Part shown: in pieces, positions 16,592 to 24,116 of the stretch
Layout: each line of letters opens with the position of its first letter
Numbering within the stretch: position 1 is the first letter of the stretch
Assembly (NCBI GenBank): GCA_964450435.1
Contig: CAYVCX010000044.1
Coordinates: forward strand, 1-24,116
Direction of reading: 5' to 3'
DNA: 24,116 bases
Origin: SKLM01 sp964450435
Lineage (GTDB): Bacteria; Chloroflexota; Anaerolineae; B4-G1
Program-made: the position numbers and the translations under genes
The notes under the pieces: model-generated
The model's input: only the letters and a program-made list of their open reading frames with translations
Databases searched by the model: none
What the model was told of the DNA's origin: nothing

Positions 16592-18031
16592 CTACTGGAG
16601 GTTCGCGCGGATCTCAGCAGCGGCCTCCTTCAGAGCCTCCTCGGCGGTGGCCTCGCCCGTTGCGTATCGTTGGATGGCCATGGACACGGAGCCATTCATC
16701 ATGCTGTAGTTGGGACCGTACACCCCTGCCTCAGGGATTTTTATGTTCACGTCGGCGTAGACGGCGTAGGTGTTCTGCCCTCCGAAGAAGGAGTCGGTCG
16801 CAAGGTAGATGGGGTCGTCGTAGGCGGACTTGATGGAGGGGACGAAGCCGCTGAGGGCGAACATCTTGTTCACACTCTCCTCCCTGCCGAGCGCGAACTC
16901 GACGAAGGCCCACGCCGCCTCCGGATTGTCGCTCTGTTCCGGGATGACGAAGCTCGACCCACCGTCGTTCGAGGCCCGTACCTGGCCCTCCTCGAAGGCC
17001 GGCATATAGGCCACGCCCCACTTGCCTGCCGTGCCCGGGGCGATCCAGCTCTTGAGGAAGACGTCCATCCAGGAGGCCTCCATCAGGGTCGCGATGGGCT
17101 GATCCTCCAGTGGGACTGCCGGGCCTTCGTAGGGAGCGCCCAGCTCGGCGTACCACGGATCTGTCCACTCCAGCGAGTCGGAGACGAGATCCTCCTCCCA
17201 GGCCTGGCCAAACATCTCCAGTGTAGCGATGTTCTCGGGGCTGTCCACGGTAACCTCGCCGGTATCGGGGTCGTAGTAGCCCAGGCCCTGCTGCCAGAGC
17301 ACCATTTCATAGAGGCGGGCGTAGTTCTGGGCCTTGTTGTGGGCGAAGCAGAAAGCACCGCTCTCATCCTTGATCGTCCGGCAGGCCTCCAGGTAGTCGT
17401 CCCATGTGGCGATCGTCTCACTCACCGCGTCCGGATCAGTCGGCAGTCCCGCGGCGTCGAAGACGTCGCGGCGGTAGTACATCACCACCGGGCCGCCATC
17501 CCACGGGAAGCAGTAATAGCTGCCATCCTTCTCGCAGTCAACCAGCTTGTAATCGACGAGATTGTCCAGATAGGGTTGGAGCCTGTCCGTGACATCGAGC
17601 AGGCCACCCATGTGGACGTACTCGGCCAAGTGGCTGTTCTCCACCAGGCAGACGTCGGGATCGCTTTCGCCAGCGGTCAGAGCCAGCGGGAGGTTGGTGT
17701 AGACGTCAGCCGGGGCGTAGTATACCATCTCCACCTCAACGTCGGGGTACTCCTCGTTGAAGCTCTCGACGATGCCGGCGGCCTCAAGGGTGTCGCGTAA
17801 CGCCGCTGTCCAGCCCCAGACAGTGATCTTGCCCGTCGGTTTCGGTTTCGGTGTTGGCGTCGGTTCCGGAGTAGATGTCACCTCGATCTGCACCTCTTTG
17901 GTGACCTCGACCTCTTCTCTCTCTGTCACCACTCGAGTGACCTCGACACTCTCCGGCGCGGGCTGAGCGCAGGCGGCCAGCAATCCGACCAGGACAATGC
18001 CGATCATCATAAGACATGCGCGCCTTTTCAT
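16592..18031 (-). CDS. Sugar-binding lipoprotein of the ABC transporter
   Basis: This 479-residue extracytoplasmic solute-binding protein (family 1) captures a sugar or oligosaccharide and delivers it to the two downstream permeases. It has a basic N terminus, a hydrophobic core and the lipobox LLAAC with Cys21 as lipid-attachment site. Residues about 28-68 form a low-complexity Val/Thr/Glu then Thr-Pro-rich tether, common in Chloroflexota lipoproteins. The mature domain begins KITVWGW. Typical binding-protein stretches follow, such as FPWDGGPVVMYYRRDVFDAA and ASNDGGSSFVIPEQSDNPEA. The start ATG has GGAGGAGG upstream. It lies 72 bp after the receiver gene and heads the transporter genes. The ligand is inferred from the operon (arabinose- or galactose-containing saccharides). 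Confidence 0.94.
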   Translation of the reverse strand: MKRRACLMMIGIVLVGLLAACAQPAPESVEVTRVVTEREEVEVTKEVQIEVTSTPEPTPTPKPKPTGKITVWGWTAALRDTLEAAGIVESFNEEYPDVEVEMVYYAPADVYTNLPLALTAGESDPDVCLVENSHLAEYVHMGGLLDVTDRLQPYLDNLVDYKLVDCEKDGSYYCFPWDGGPVVMYYRRDVFDAAGLPTDPDAVSETIATWDDYLEACRTIKDESGAFCFAHNKAQNYARLYEMVLWQQGLGYYDPDTGEVTVDSPENIATLEMFGQAWEEDLVSDSLEWTDPWYAELGAPYEGPAVPLEDQPIATLMEASWMDVFLKSWIAPGTAGKWGVAYMPAFEEGQVRASNDGGSSFVIPEQSDNPEAAWAFVEFALGREESVNKMFALSGFVPSIKSAYDDPIYLATDSFFGGQNTYAVYADVNIKIPEAGVYGPNYSMMNGSVSMAIQRYATGEATAEEALKEAAAEIRANLQ

Positions 18032-18103
18032 TTTCCTCCTCCTAATCTGCCGACATAGCGGACTCCGAAAACGTCAGGAGAACTCTCTCTTACGTCCATC
18101 TCT

Positions 18104-18523
18104 CTAGGCCACCTCCTCGTCGTTCTTACGCCTGGGACTCTGACCATCGGCCAAGTCCTCAGCGCGAATACGCACCCCGCTATCGACCAACGCCGAGACA
18201 AGATCTCCGTAAAGCACCGGTTTCCGTAGATGAACGACGTCCCCGCTCTGCAGGGGGTGTATCCCCTCATCCAGCCACGAGCAGATCACCACGGGCAGAT
18301 CATGCGTGAGCCGATCTGCCTGCAATGCATCAAGCATCCTGCACTCGGGCTCCTCTGCCTCATCTGCTTCCAATATGATCACCGCCGGTCGCTCCCGACG
18401 GGCAACCGCCACCACCTCAGTGTTCCCGTTTGCGAACACGGTCCGATGCCCGCTCCGCCTCACATAGCGCTGCATCAGGTAGTTGAACTCAGGGCTGCGC
18501 CCCACGATCATGACGGTGTCCAT
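18104..18523 (-). CDS. Stand-alone degenerate receiver-domain protein
   Basis: This 139-residue protein has the size and order of a CheY-like receiver with a short charged tail and no DNA-binding domain. It starts TVMIVGRSPEFNYLMQRYV, where active receivers have an Asp-Asp/Glu-Asp pair after the first strand; here it is Gly8-Arg9. The third strand reads PAVIILEAD, placing Glu52 where the phosphorylated Asp is expected. The later Ser82 (VVICSW) and Lys101 (HLRKPV) positions are kept. It may therefore be non-phosphorylatable, or act as a fixed phosphomimic. GGAGAGGG lies just upstream of the ATG. It is the first gene of the minus-strand transport/ara array and lies next to the hybrid regulator, so a regulatory partnership is plausible. 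A receiver-like fold is likely; function is unknown. Confidence 0.65.
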   Translation of the reverse strand: MDTVMIVGRSPEFNYLMQRYVRRSGHRTVFANGNTEVVAVARRERPAVIILEADEAEEPECRMLDALQADRLTHDLPVVICSWLDEGIHPLQSGDVVHLRKPVLYGDLVSALVDSGVRIRAEDLADGQSPRRKNDEEVA

Positions 18524-18559
18524 CGAACCCTCTCCACATCCGTCCGAGACTTCACCCCC

Positions 18560-18588
18560 ATTCTACCATCTCATCTCACGCACGTCTT
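18560..18588 (-). promoter_or_regulatory. Putative activator-dependent promoter of the transport/ara array
   Basis: On the minus strand TAGAAT at 18560-18565 is a good -10 hexamer. The expected -35 position (18583-18588) reads AAGACG, a poor match. A weak -35 with a repeat just upstream is typical of promoters activated by AraC-family proteins. It lies about 37 bp upstream of the receiver gene's ATG. Confidence 0.45.
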
Positions 18589-18595
18589 TCACTCG

Positions 18596-18625
18596 TGGGA
18601 CGGCTTCTTGTAGTTTTGGGACGGC
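18596..18625 (-). promoter_or_regulatory. Direct repeat with 21-bp period, candidate AraC-type activator site
   Basis: TGGGACGGC occurs at 18596-18604 and again at 18617-18625, exactly 21 bp apart, two helical turns. Relative to the TAGAAT element, the proximal half-site would centre near -47 and the distal near -68. That resembles the spacing of the E. coli AraC I1 and I2 half-sites. The nearby hybrid regulator ends in an AraC DNA-binding domain with two helix-turn-helices, the kind of domain that reads such a site. A short inverted repeat (CGGCGC-ACC-GCGCCG, 18626-18640) adjoins the distal copy. Sequence and spacing are observed; the regulator pairing is inferred. Confidence 0.5.
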
Positions 18626-18670
18626 CGGCGCACCGCGCCGAGAGTGGACCTCACGAGGTGAGACCGGATG

Positions 18671-18703
18671 AAAAAAAGGCCGGTCTGCAAACGCAGACCG
18701 GCC
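18671..18703 (-). terminator. Strong intrinsic terminator for the hybrid regulator gene
   Basis: On the minus strand an 11-bp perfect stem, GGCCGGTCTGC with a 4-nt loop and GCAGACCGGCC (18678-18703), is followed by seven T residues (18671-18677). It lies about 100 bp after the hybrid regulator's stop and before the receiver's promoter, separating the two transcription units. Confidence 0.92.
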
Positions 18704-18803
18704 CTGTCCGAACGAGGCTCCGGCGCCTCGATTCGCGCCTGGACAAAGAAGTCGACGCGGGCAGGATGGAGGGCGACCGATACCCTGAACGCCGGAGTAT
18801 CTC

Positions 18804-21800
18804 TCAGGAGCTGGAGGACGCCCGCTCGCCTCTCTGGTAGGCGCTGGGGGAAACACCGACCTCTTCCCGAAACACCCGCGCAAAGTAGCTGCCTGAGGAA
18901 AACCCGGCCTCCATAGCCACTTCGGTGATGGTCTTGTCTCCTCTCTCCAGAAGTCTCTTCGCCTGCCGGATCCGGTATCGGTTGAGGTAGGTCATAGGCG
19001 GGACGCCTACCTCCCGGCGAAAGCAGCGCGTGAGGTGACGCTCACTGAGACCGACGTACGAGGCGATGTCCTCCCGCGAGATCGGCTCCCCCCAGTGCTC
19101 GTGCACGTAGGCCATGGCCCTGCGCGCCATCCGTCGGGCCTCCGCGCCCAGCTCTCGTGTCCGTTTGAGTGCATCCTCAATGTGCTGGAGCGTCTCCTCC
19201 GCGCTGAATACTCCCTTCTCCAACACGCTCGCCACGCCCTGGTTCAGGCGCCTCATATCCCTCTCGGTCAGCACCTTGCCCGTCAGCACGATGACCGGGA
19301 TGTCCCGGGTCAGCTCCTCCTCCCGCATCACCTCGAGGACCCCGAAACCATCCAGCTCCGGCATCATCAGGTCCAGGAGCACCAGATGCGGACGTTCCCG
19401 CCGAATTAGCTCCAGCGCTTCGCGACCGTCCCTGGCCTTGAGCAGGTCGCAGGAGGGCAATTGCCCCTGGACGATCTTCGCATGCATCTCGAGCACGCCA
19501 GGCTCATCATCCACGAGCAGTATGCTCCTACCGGCCCCACCGTCCTGATCTGCATCTAGCAGGCCCCGACATCTTAAGGCGTCCGCCAGTTCCGCGCTCC
19601 CCATCGGCTTGGTCAGATAATCCATCTCGAGCACGGACCCGCTGTCGCCCCCACTTGCCAGCGTGTAGAAGAACACCGGCACGTCCTGCGTAACCGGGTT
19701 CTCCTTCAACAGCTTCAGGATCTCCCATCCTCGTTCCGACGCCAGGCTTAGATCGAGCACCACCGCCTCCGGCGCCCTGACCAACAGCCACCGGGTCCAG
19801 TCGCGCTCGTCGTCCGCGGTGTGGATGTCGACCTCGAACCCTTGCCGGCTCAGTCGCTCTCGGAGAACGTCGCCGCTGCTCAGATCCTTCGCCAGCAGCA
19901 GCACCCGCCGCGCCTGGGAGAGCGAGGCCTCGCCGCCTGCGACGGCCTGGTGACGCTCTATCGCCGGGAGGGTGATGGTAAACGTGGATCCTCCTCCCTC
20001 CTCTCCAGACGACAGGACCCCGATCTCGCCCCCGTGCATCTCCACCAGGCGCTTGCAGATGGCCAGCCCCAATCCGAGCCCACCGTACCCGCGCGCCGTG
20101 GTCCGCTCCGACTGTTGAAACTCGTCGAAGATGATCCGCTGCTCCTCCACGGGGATGCCCAATCCCGTATCGCGCACGGACACAGTGACGCGGCCCTCGG
20201 TGGCGGTGGCCGCCAGCGTCACCGTGCCGCTGGCGGTGAACTTGATCGCGTTGTTCACCAGGTTTAACACGACCTGCCGCAGCCGCGTCCGGTCTCCCCA
20301 GATGGAGGGCAGATGTTCGGCGATCTGCGCTTGCCACGCCAATCCTTTGTCCCTCGCCAGCTGCTGGCCAATGACCGAGACAGCTGCCAGCATCTCAGCC
20401 AGATCGAGCGGCTCGCATGAGAGCCTGAGCTGCCCGGCTTCGCTCCGTGCCAGGTCCAGCACGTCTCGGATCAGCCCGTCAAGATGTTGTGCACTGACGT
20501 GGATGCGCTTCAGGTCTTCTCGTCTCACACGCACGCCCTGTCGGCTGGATTCCTCGGGCCCATCGCCGGCCCCCTCCTTGAGCAATATGTCGCTCAACCC
20601 GGAGATCAGATTCAAGGGGGTGCGCAGCTCGTGGCTTACCATCGAGAGGAACCGGCTCTTCAAGCGATTCGCCTCCTCGGCCAGCCGCCTCCCTTCCACC
20701 GCCTCCCGGTAGAGCCACACGCCTCGCAGCGCTGCGCCGAGCTGGCGCACGATATCCGCGCAGGGAGCCAGGTTACCCGCATCGAAGGCCACGAATCCAG
20801 ACAGGCCCTCGCGGACGAACAGGGGCAGCAGGGCGAGGTGAAACGCCTCGTCTTCCTCGGCATACCATCCGTCGGGCGGGAAGTCGCGGCTGGCGAGACG
20901 GAGCCGATCCTCCTCCGGCTCACCCGCAGCCTGCAGGGTGCTCCACGCCACCGGATCCTCGTCGCTCCCCTCGTAAAGGAACACGGCAGCGTGCTCAATA
21001 CCGATCCTTGGCAACTGGTCCATCAGGACCTGGTGTATCTCGGGCTCATCCTTCGCCGAGTGAAACCGGGCGGTCATCCGACCGAGTTGATCGGCAGCGT
21101 CCCCCTGTTGGATCAGGCGTCGAGTGTAGTGACTCCGCGCTATCTCGCTGATAGAGATTCTGACCAGATGGAGCATGTCCTCTACCTGCGAACGCTCAAG
21201 CGAACAACTCCAGAGGCCCTGCAGCTCCGGCCATCGATCTCTGAGGATTGAGAGGGCCACCTGCCAGGCGTGTGGATCGTCGCCCTGAGACGAGACACGC
21301 TGGATAACCTGGCGAGCCGCGGTGTGGAAGCTCGCCGCATCGCCGGTCGTCACGCTCAATCGGAACGCCTCGAGCAGTCGCCGGGACAGATAGATGATCT
21401 CGTCCGGACTCAGTCGCTGCACCTCGTTGTATACCGCCGCGGCTACGTCCTGCACAGCCCGGGAAGCCACGCCGGCGCTGCGATCTCCGCGCTCCAGACG
21501 ATCGTCAGCCGTCACGCCCTTGACGGCACCGGGCAAGCATCCACATGATTCGCGCACGATCAGCCTTGTGGGCACCCGAGCGACCTCGGACTTCCCCACC
21601 AGGCCACCCACGCGGTCGAGCATCAACATCAACGCTCGATACCCCAGCTCGAATATCGGGTAGTGGACCGTCGTCAAGGGGGGAATCTGTGATCGGGCCT
21701 CCAGACGGTCATCAAATCCGACGACGGCCACGTCTCTGGGTACCAGGAACCCGGCTCCCCGGAGGGCCTCCATGGCACCCATGGCCGATTCATCGTTGCT

Positions 21801-22445
21801 GCTCAACACAGCGGTAAACCCGGCGCCTGAGTCGAGGATCTCCTGCGTCGCTCTGCGCCCACCCTCGGGATTGTGGTACCCGAAGGCGATAAGATCAGGA
21901 TCATAGGCCAGGTCCCACTCCTGAACGGTCGACCTGTACGCGCGCAGACGGTGTCCGCTGTCTCCCTGCGTCTCTTCCTTGATGCCCGCGATGAACGCAA
22001 TCCGTCGATGCCCGTGGGCCACCAGGTGGCCGAGAGCCTGGCGAATGCCGTCTTCGTTATCGGGAATGACCGCCGGCCTGTGCCGGCCGCACCCGGCAAA
22101 GACGACGGGGAACCCGTCCTCCATAAGGCCCTCGATGTAGCGGGATTCCTCTCCGTACGGAACCCCGGCCCTGGATACGAGGGGAACCACGGCGATCAAT
22201 CCGTCGGTGTTCCAGGGCCCGACTGGCACGAAATCGGTCTCAGACGACACGATCGGCCAGGCTGGACGACCGACCCCCATCTCCCCCGTACCGACGCCAC
22301 AGGCCAGCAACAGGTTGCAGTCACGCTCACGCGCAGCCGCTTGAATGCCGCAGAACACCTGGTCGAGGAAACTGTGCAGCGTTCCCTCGTACACATGCCA
22401 TCCTACCAGGACGCCAATGGTCGGACGCTTCCGTCTGTAGCTCAT
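18804..22445 (-). CDS. Soluble hybrid sensor kinase: LacI-type sugar sensor, GAF-like, HisKA/HATPase, two receivers, AraC DNA-binding domain
   Basis: About 1,213 residues from ATG 22445 (a TTG at 22460 would add five; neither has a clear Shine-Dalgarno). Domains: LacI/GalR-type periplasmic-binding-protein fold without its HTH (about 8-303), ending in the RESCGC motif seen in such sensor fusions; a helical linker (about 315-450); a GAF-like region (about 455-580); HisKA with phosphoacceptor His605 in SHELRTP; HATPase with NAIKF, DTGLGI and GYGGLGLGLAI (about 715-830); receiver 1 with Asp898 in VLDLSL but a degenerate acidic pair (LAKD); a canonical receiver 2 with LLVDDEP, Asp1025 in LLDLMMPELDG and Lys1077; and two AraC HTHs (about 1106-1205). 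No membrane segment or signal peptide was seen. It would sense a cytoplasmic sugar and activate transcription, probably of the adjacent transport/ara genes. It compresses a two-component system into one chain, like Bacteroides HTCS regulators but with an internal sensor. Confidence 0.92.
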   Translation of the reverse strand: MSYRRKRPTIGVLVGWHVYEGTLHSFLDQVFCGIQAAARERDCNLLLACGVGTGEMGVGRPAWPIVSSETDFVPVGPWNTDGLIAVVPLVSRAGVPYGEESRYIEGLMEDGFPVVFAGCGRHRPAVIPDNEDGIRQALGHLVAHGHRRIAFIAGIKEETQGDSGHRLRAYRSTVQEWDLAYDPDLIAFGYHNPEGGRRATQEILDSGAGFTAVLSSNDESAMGAMEALRGAGFLVPRDVAVVGFDDRLEARSQIPPLTTVHYPIFELGYRALMLMLDRVGGLVGKSEVARVPTRLIVRESCGCLPGAVKGVTADDRLERGDRSAGVASRAVQDVAAAVYNEVQRLSPDEIIYLSRRLLEAFRLSVTTGDAASFHTAARQVIQRVSSQGDDPHAWQVALSILRDRWPELQGLWSCSLERSQVEDMLHLVRISISEIARSHYTRRLIQQGDAADQLGRMTARFHSAKDEPEIHQVLMDQLPRIGIEHAAVFLYEGSDEDPVAWSTLQAAGEPEEDRLRLASRDFPPDGWYAEEDEAFHLALLPLFVREGLSGFVAFDAGNLAPCADIVRQLGAALRGVWLYREAVEGRRLAEEANRLKSRFLSMVSHELRTPLNLISGLSDILLKEGAGDGPEESSRQGVRVRREDLKRIHVSAQHLDGLIRDVLDLARSEAGQLRLSCEPLDLAEMLAAVSVIGQQLARDKGLAWQAQIAEHLPSIWGDRTRLRQVVLNLVNNAIKFTASGTVTLAATATEGRVTVSVRDTGLGIPVEEQRIIFDEFQQSERTTARGYGGLGLGLAICKRLVEMHGGEIGVLSSGEEGGGSTFTITLPAIERHQAVAGGEASLSQARRVLLLAKDLSSGDVLRERLSRQGFEVDIHTADDERDWTRWLLVRAPEAVVLDLSLASERGWEILKLLKENPVTQDVPVFFYTLASGGDSGSVLEMDYLTKPMGSAELADALRCRGLLDADQDGGAGRSILLVDDEPGVLEMHAKIVQGQLPSCDLLKARDGREALELIRRERPHLVLLDLMMPELDGFGVLEVMREEELTRDIPVIVLTGKVLTERDMRRLNQGVASVLEKGVFSAEETLQHIEDALKRTRELGAEARRMARRAMAYVHEHWGEPISREDIASYVGLSERHLTRCFRREVGVPPMTYLNRYRIRQAKRLLERGDKTITEVAMEAGFSSGSYFARVFREEVGVSPSAYQRGERASSSS

Positions 22446-22481
22446 AGAGTCTCGGTCCAAGAGTTTCTCAGGTCGTACAGT

Positions 22482-22505
22482 ACTTAAGCCATCACTTAAG
22501 CCATC
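22482..22505. repeat. Tandem 12-bp duplication upstream of the hybrid regulator
   Basis: ACTTAAGCCATC is present twice head-to-tail (22482-22493 and 22494-22505), each copy with the palindrome CTTAAG. It lies about 40-60 bp upstream of the regulator's start. It could be a binding site for autoregulation, or a scar or duplication at the edge of the nearby IS630 element. No good -10/-35 pair is evident around it. Confidence 0.5.
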
Positions 22506-22580
22506 AGCAGGTGTGGATAGGGTGGGTTAAGGTAAGACCGTTGTGTGGTTGTTCGAAGCCAACCTTAGTACATGCCTCCG

Positions 22581-23711
22581 TTAACGCGCTCCTAGTTTCT
22601 GTTCCAGCTGGTCCACAGTGCATGACCATTGGATAGGTCTCGCAGTCTCGTTGGAGTACGAGATGAACTCCATGATGGTTTGTTTGAGCTTCCCCAGTCT
22701 CTCGAGGCTGCAGAAGCTTCCGCTGCAAGATGCTGAACCAGATCTCAATCTGGTCCAACCAAGAGGCATTGACGGGCAGCCAGTACACCTGGATGTCCAG
22801 CGCCCAACCGTGACCCTTGATCTGTTCCTGCAACCACCGTTCAAGTTGTTTGGGAGCGTGTGTTGTGCTGTTGTCCATGATCAGAGCTACCGTGTGGACA
22901 CCTCGTGCCAGGGCTTCCGGGATAACCGTCGCCAGCAAGAAAGCCTGGAAATCCAAAAATCGCTTTCGCAAGCGACACTGACCATAGACCCTTTCCGTCG
23001 GCCACACTGAGAGCGCCAAAGAGATTCAGAGCTCCCTTCCGCTCGTACCGATGCGAGACATGCACGGGCTAACCAGATGTCGCCGGTTCGGGTTCCTGAG
23101 GCCTTTTGCGCGCCTGGATGGAGGTCTTTTCATCCACGCAGACCACCCAGACGCCTCGTTTCAGGAGCTCCTTCGCCCCTTCATACAGCTTCAACACAGG
23201 ACGAGCACGCTCAAGAAAAGCCTCAGGATCGAGAATGTGTTGCCAGCTATGGTAGCGCCAGGGTCTGATCCTCTCCGACGCCAACCATTGCCCCACCGTG
23301 CTGACCGCGACGCGCACAACCACCCCCAACGCCATCAGACGTCGTGCAATTTCGGCGTTACTCCATCGCGCCAGCGGCACTTCCTCTTCTGTCGGACGGC
23401 TGCACGCCAAGGCCGTCGCCTGCGCTCTCACCTGAGGGGGAAAAACGCCGAGGGGCTCCTGGCCTCGGCAAATCCTCAATGCTTCTCGTCTCTGCTCAGC
23501 GTTTCCGCCACTTCCGGACGTTGCGCCGCGTACAGCCCGCTTCGTCTGCAATCTGCTTGTTGCTCCACTCCGGGTGATCGCACGCACTCAGAAGAATGCG
23601 TGCCCGAACGACCTTGGCGTAGGGCGCTGTATAGGCGTTGGCTAGCTTTCGCAGCTCACGCTCTTCCTCTGTTGTCAACTCGATCTCGTACTTGGGCTCG
23701 GGTCCTTGCAT
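22581..23711 (-). pseudogene. IS630-family transposase, frameshifted
   Basis: The 1,131-bp span equals a full-length IS630 transposase of about 375 residues, but the reading frame breaks at least four times. The N terminus (23711-23496) has a helix-turn-helix: SNKQIADEAGCTRRNVRKWR. The next frame (to 23069) has a second HTH, IRPWRYHSWQHILDPEAFLE, and the first catalytic Asp in VWVVCVDEKTSIQ. A short frame gives VSHRYERKGALNLFGALSVA. Another holds the second Asp in VALIMDNSTTHAPKQLERWL and the catalytic Glu in NASWLDQIEIWFSILQRKLL. The C terminus (FISYSNETARPIQWS) is in yet another frame, ending at 22581. The ATG at 23711 keeps a strong AGGAGG. Some IS630 elements use one programmed frameshift, but this number means decay. 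I could not identify terminal inverted repeats, so the element's ends are undefined. Confidence 0.88.
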
Positions 23712-23904
23712 GGCTCACCTCCTGGCCCAAGCATACCTCAAATCAGCCGTTTAGCATAGGACCGAACTTGCGAATCGGTGTACTTAGCTCCGTGTTTGGC
23801 CGGCCCACTTCGCGAACGTTGGCGGCGGTAAAGCGTCCGGGAGTTTCGATGGGATACCGTGCTGGTGTTGTTGGGTGGCGAGGTGCAACCCATCATCATG
23901 TGGG

Positions 23905-23934
23905 ATTATACCGCAGGCCATTCGTCGCTGTCAA
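23905..23934 (-). promoter_or_regulatory. Consensus sigma-70 promoter facing the IS630 remnant
   Basis: On the minus strand a perfect TTGACA (23929-23934) and a perfect TATAAT (23905-23910) are separated by 18 bp. The promoter lies about 195 bp upstream of the transposase ATG and points at it and, further on, at the hybrid regulator. The sequence between it and the transposase (23712-23904) contains no gene I can support, only a small inverted repeat (ACCGA...TCGGT, about 23761-23779). Confidence 0.65.
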
Positions 23935-23999
23935 GGACCCCTGGCGGTGGGGCATTTCTGGCTTTCACGACCGCCTTCTTGTCAGTGGGAATTGGTCCC

Positions 24000-24116
24000 C
24001 TATATGAATCTAGCATCGCTAATTGCAGAGAGACCTTGGAAACCCCAGGATCGCGCCAAAAAAAGGTTCCCGCAACGCTCCCAGACGGCTTTCAGGCGGC
24101 AAGTGCCCCGACTCAG
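24000..24116 (-). CDS. Possible C-terminal end of an unidentified protein, cut by the window edge
   Basis: On the minus strand a frame is open from the window edge to a TAG at 24000-24002, giving 38 residues that include LKAVWERCGNLFLARSWGFQ. The composition looks protein-like and may be the tail of another transposase, but I recognise no family. A 38-codon open stretch can easily arise by chance in DNA of this GC content. Confidence 0.25.
   Translation of the reverse strand: MSRGTCRLKAVWERCGNLFLARSWGFQGLSAISDARFI

Noticed and set aside
22504..23711. IS630 as a functional element using programmed frameshifting
   Set aside because: One programmed shift is known in the family, but at least four breaks are needed here and no slippery sequences were evident.
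23051..24007. 318-codon plus-strand open frame at the right end
   Set aside because: It mostly mirrors the minus-strand IS630 transposase and shows low-complexity Arg/Ser/Pro-rich sequence without motifs.

Overview
The window reads like a carbohydrate-utilisation locus of a high-GC Chloroflexota bacterium, probably Anaerolineae or Caldilineae. This is inferred from three things: the sugar-binding lipoprotein with a long Val/Thr/Glu then Thr-Pro-rich linker, the soluble hybrid kinases with LacI-like sensor domains, and the style of the IS630 and IS110 transposases. No rRNA, tRNA or CRISPR array was seen, so the taxonomic guess is soft.

Layout. Positions 1-1282 are a graveyard of mobile DNA: a frameshifted IS110-type transposase and the C-terminal stub of an ExeA/TniB-type ATPase. 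From 1413 a good sigma-70-like promoter, with a palindrome in its spacer, drives a plus-strand pair: a class II ketose-bisphosphate aldolase (1543-2448) and an FGGY sugar kinase (2522-4039). The 1.1 kb that follows has no intact gene but contains a decayed msrQ-like membrane heme protein on the minus strand. Everything from 5132 to 18523 is one long minus-strand array. In transcription order it encodes a stand-alone degenerate receiver, a sugar-binding lipoprotein, two ABC permeases, a GH42 beta-galactosidase, L-arabinose isomerase (araA), a broken L-fucose-isomerase-family gene, a creatinase/M24-fold protein, a HAD phosphatase, ribulokinase (araB) and L-ribulose-5-phosphate 4-epimerase (araD). 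Upstream, also on the minus strand, is a soluble hybrid regulator of about 1,213 residues (18804-22445), followed by a strong terminator. It combines a LacI-type sugar-binding domain, a GAF-like region, a histidine kinase, two receivers and an AraC DNA-binding domain. Beyond it lie a frameshift-ridden IS630 transposase and a consensus promoter.

How it works together (inference). The lipoprotein and permeases import an arabinose- or galactose-containing oligosaccharide, using an ATPase encoded elsewhere. GH42 cleaves it. AraA, AraB and AraD take L-arabinose through L-ribulose and L-ribulose-5-phosphate to D-xylulose-5-phosphate. The hybrid regulator would sense a cytoplasmic sugar and act through its AraC domain. 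A pair of 9-bp direct repeats exactly 21 bp apart, about 30 bp upstream of a TAGAAT -10 element at the head of the transport/ara array, matches the geometry of the E. coli AraC I1-I2 site and is the most testable regulatory signal here. The least conventional components are the one-protein regulator, the adjacent receiver with Glu at the phosphoacceptor position, the metal-ligand-less M24 protein, and the selectively decayed fucose-isomerase-like gene inside an otherwise intact operon.
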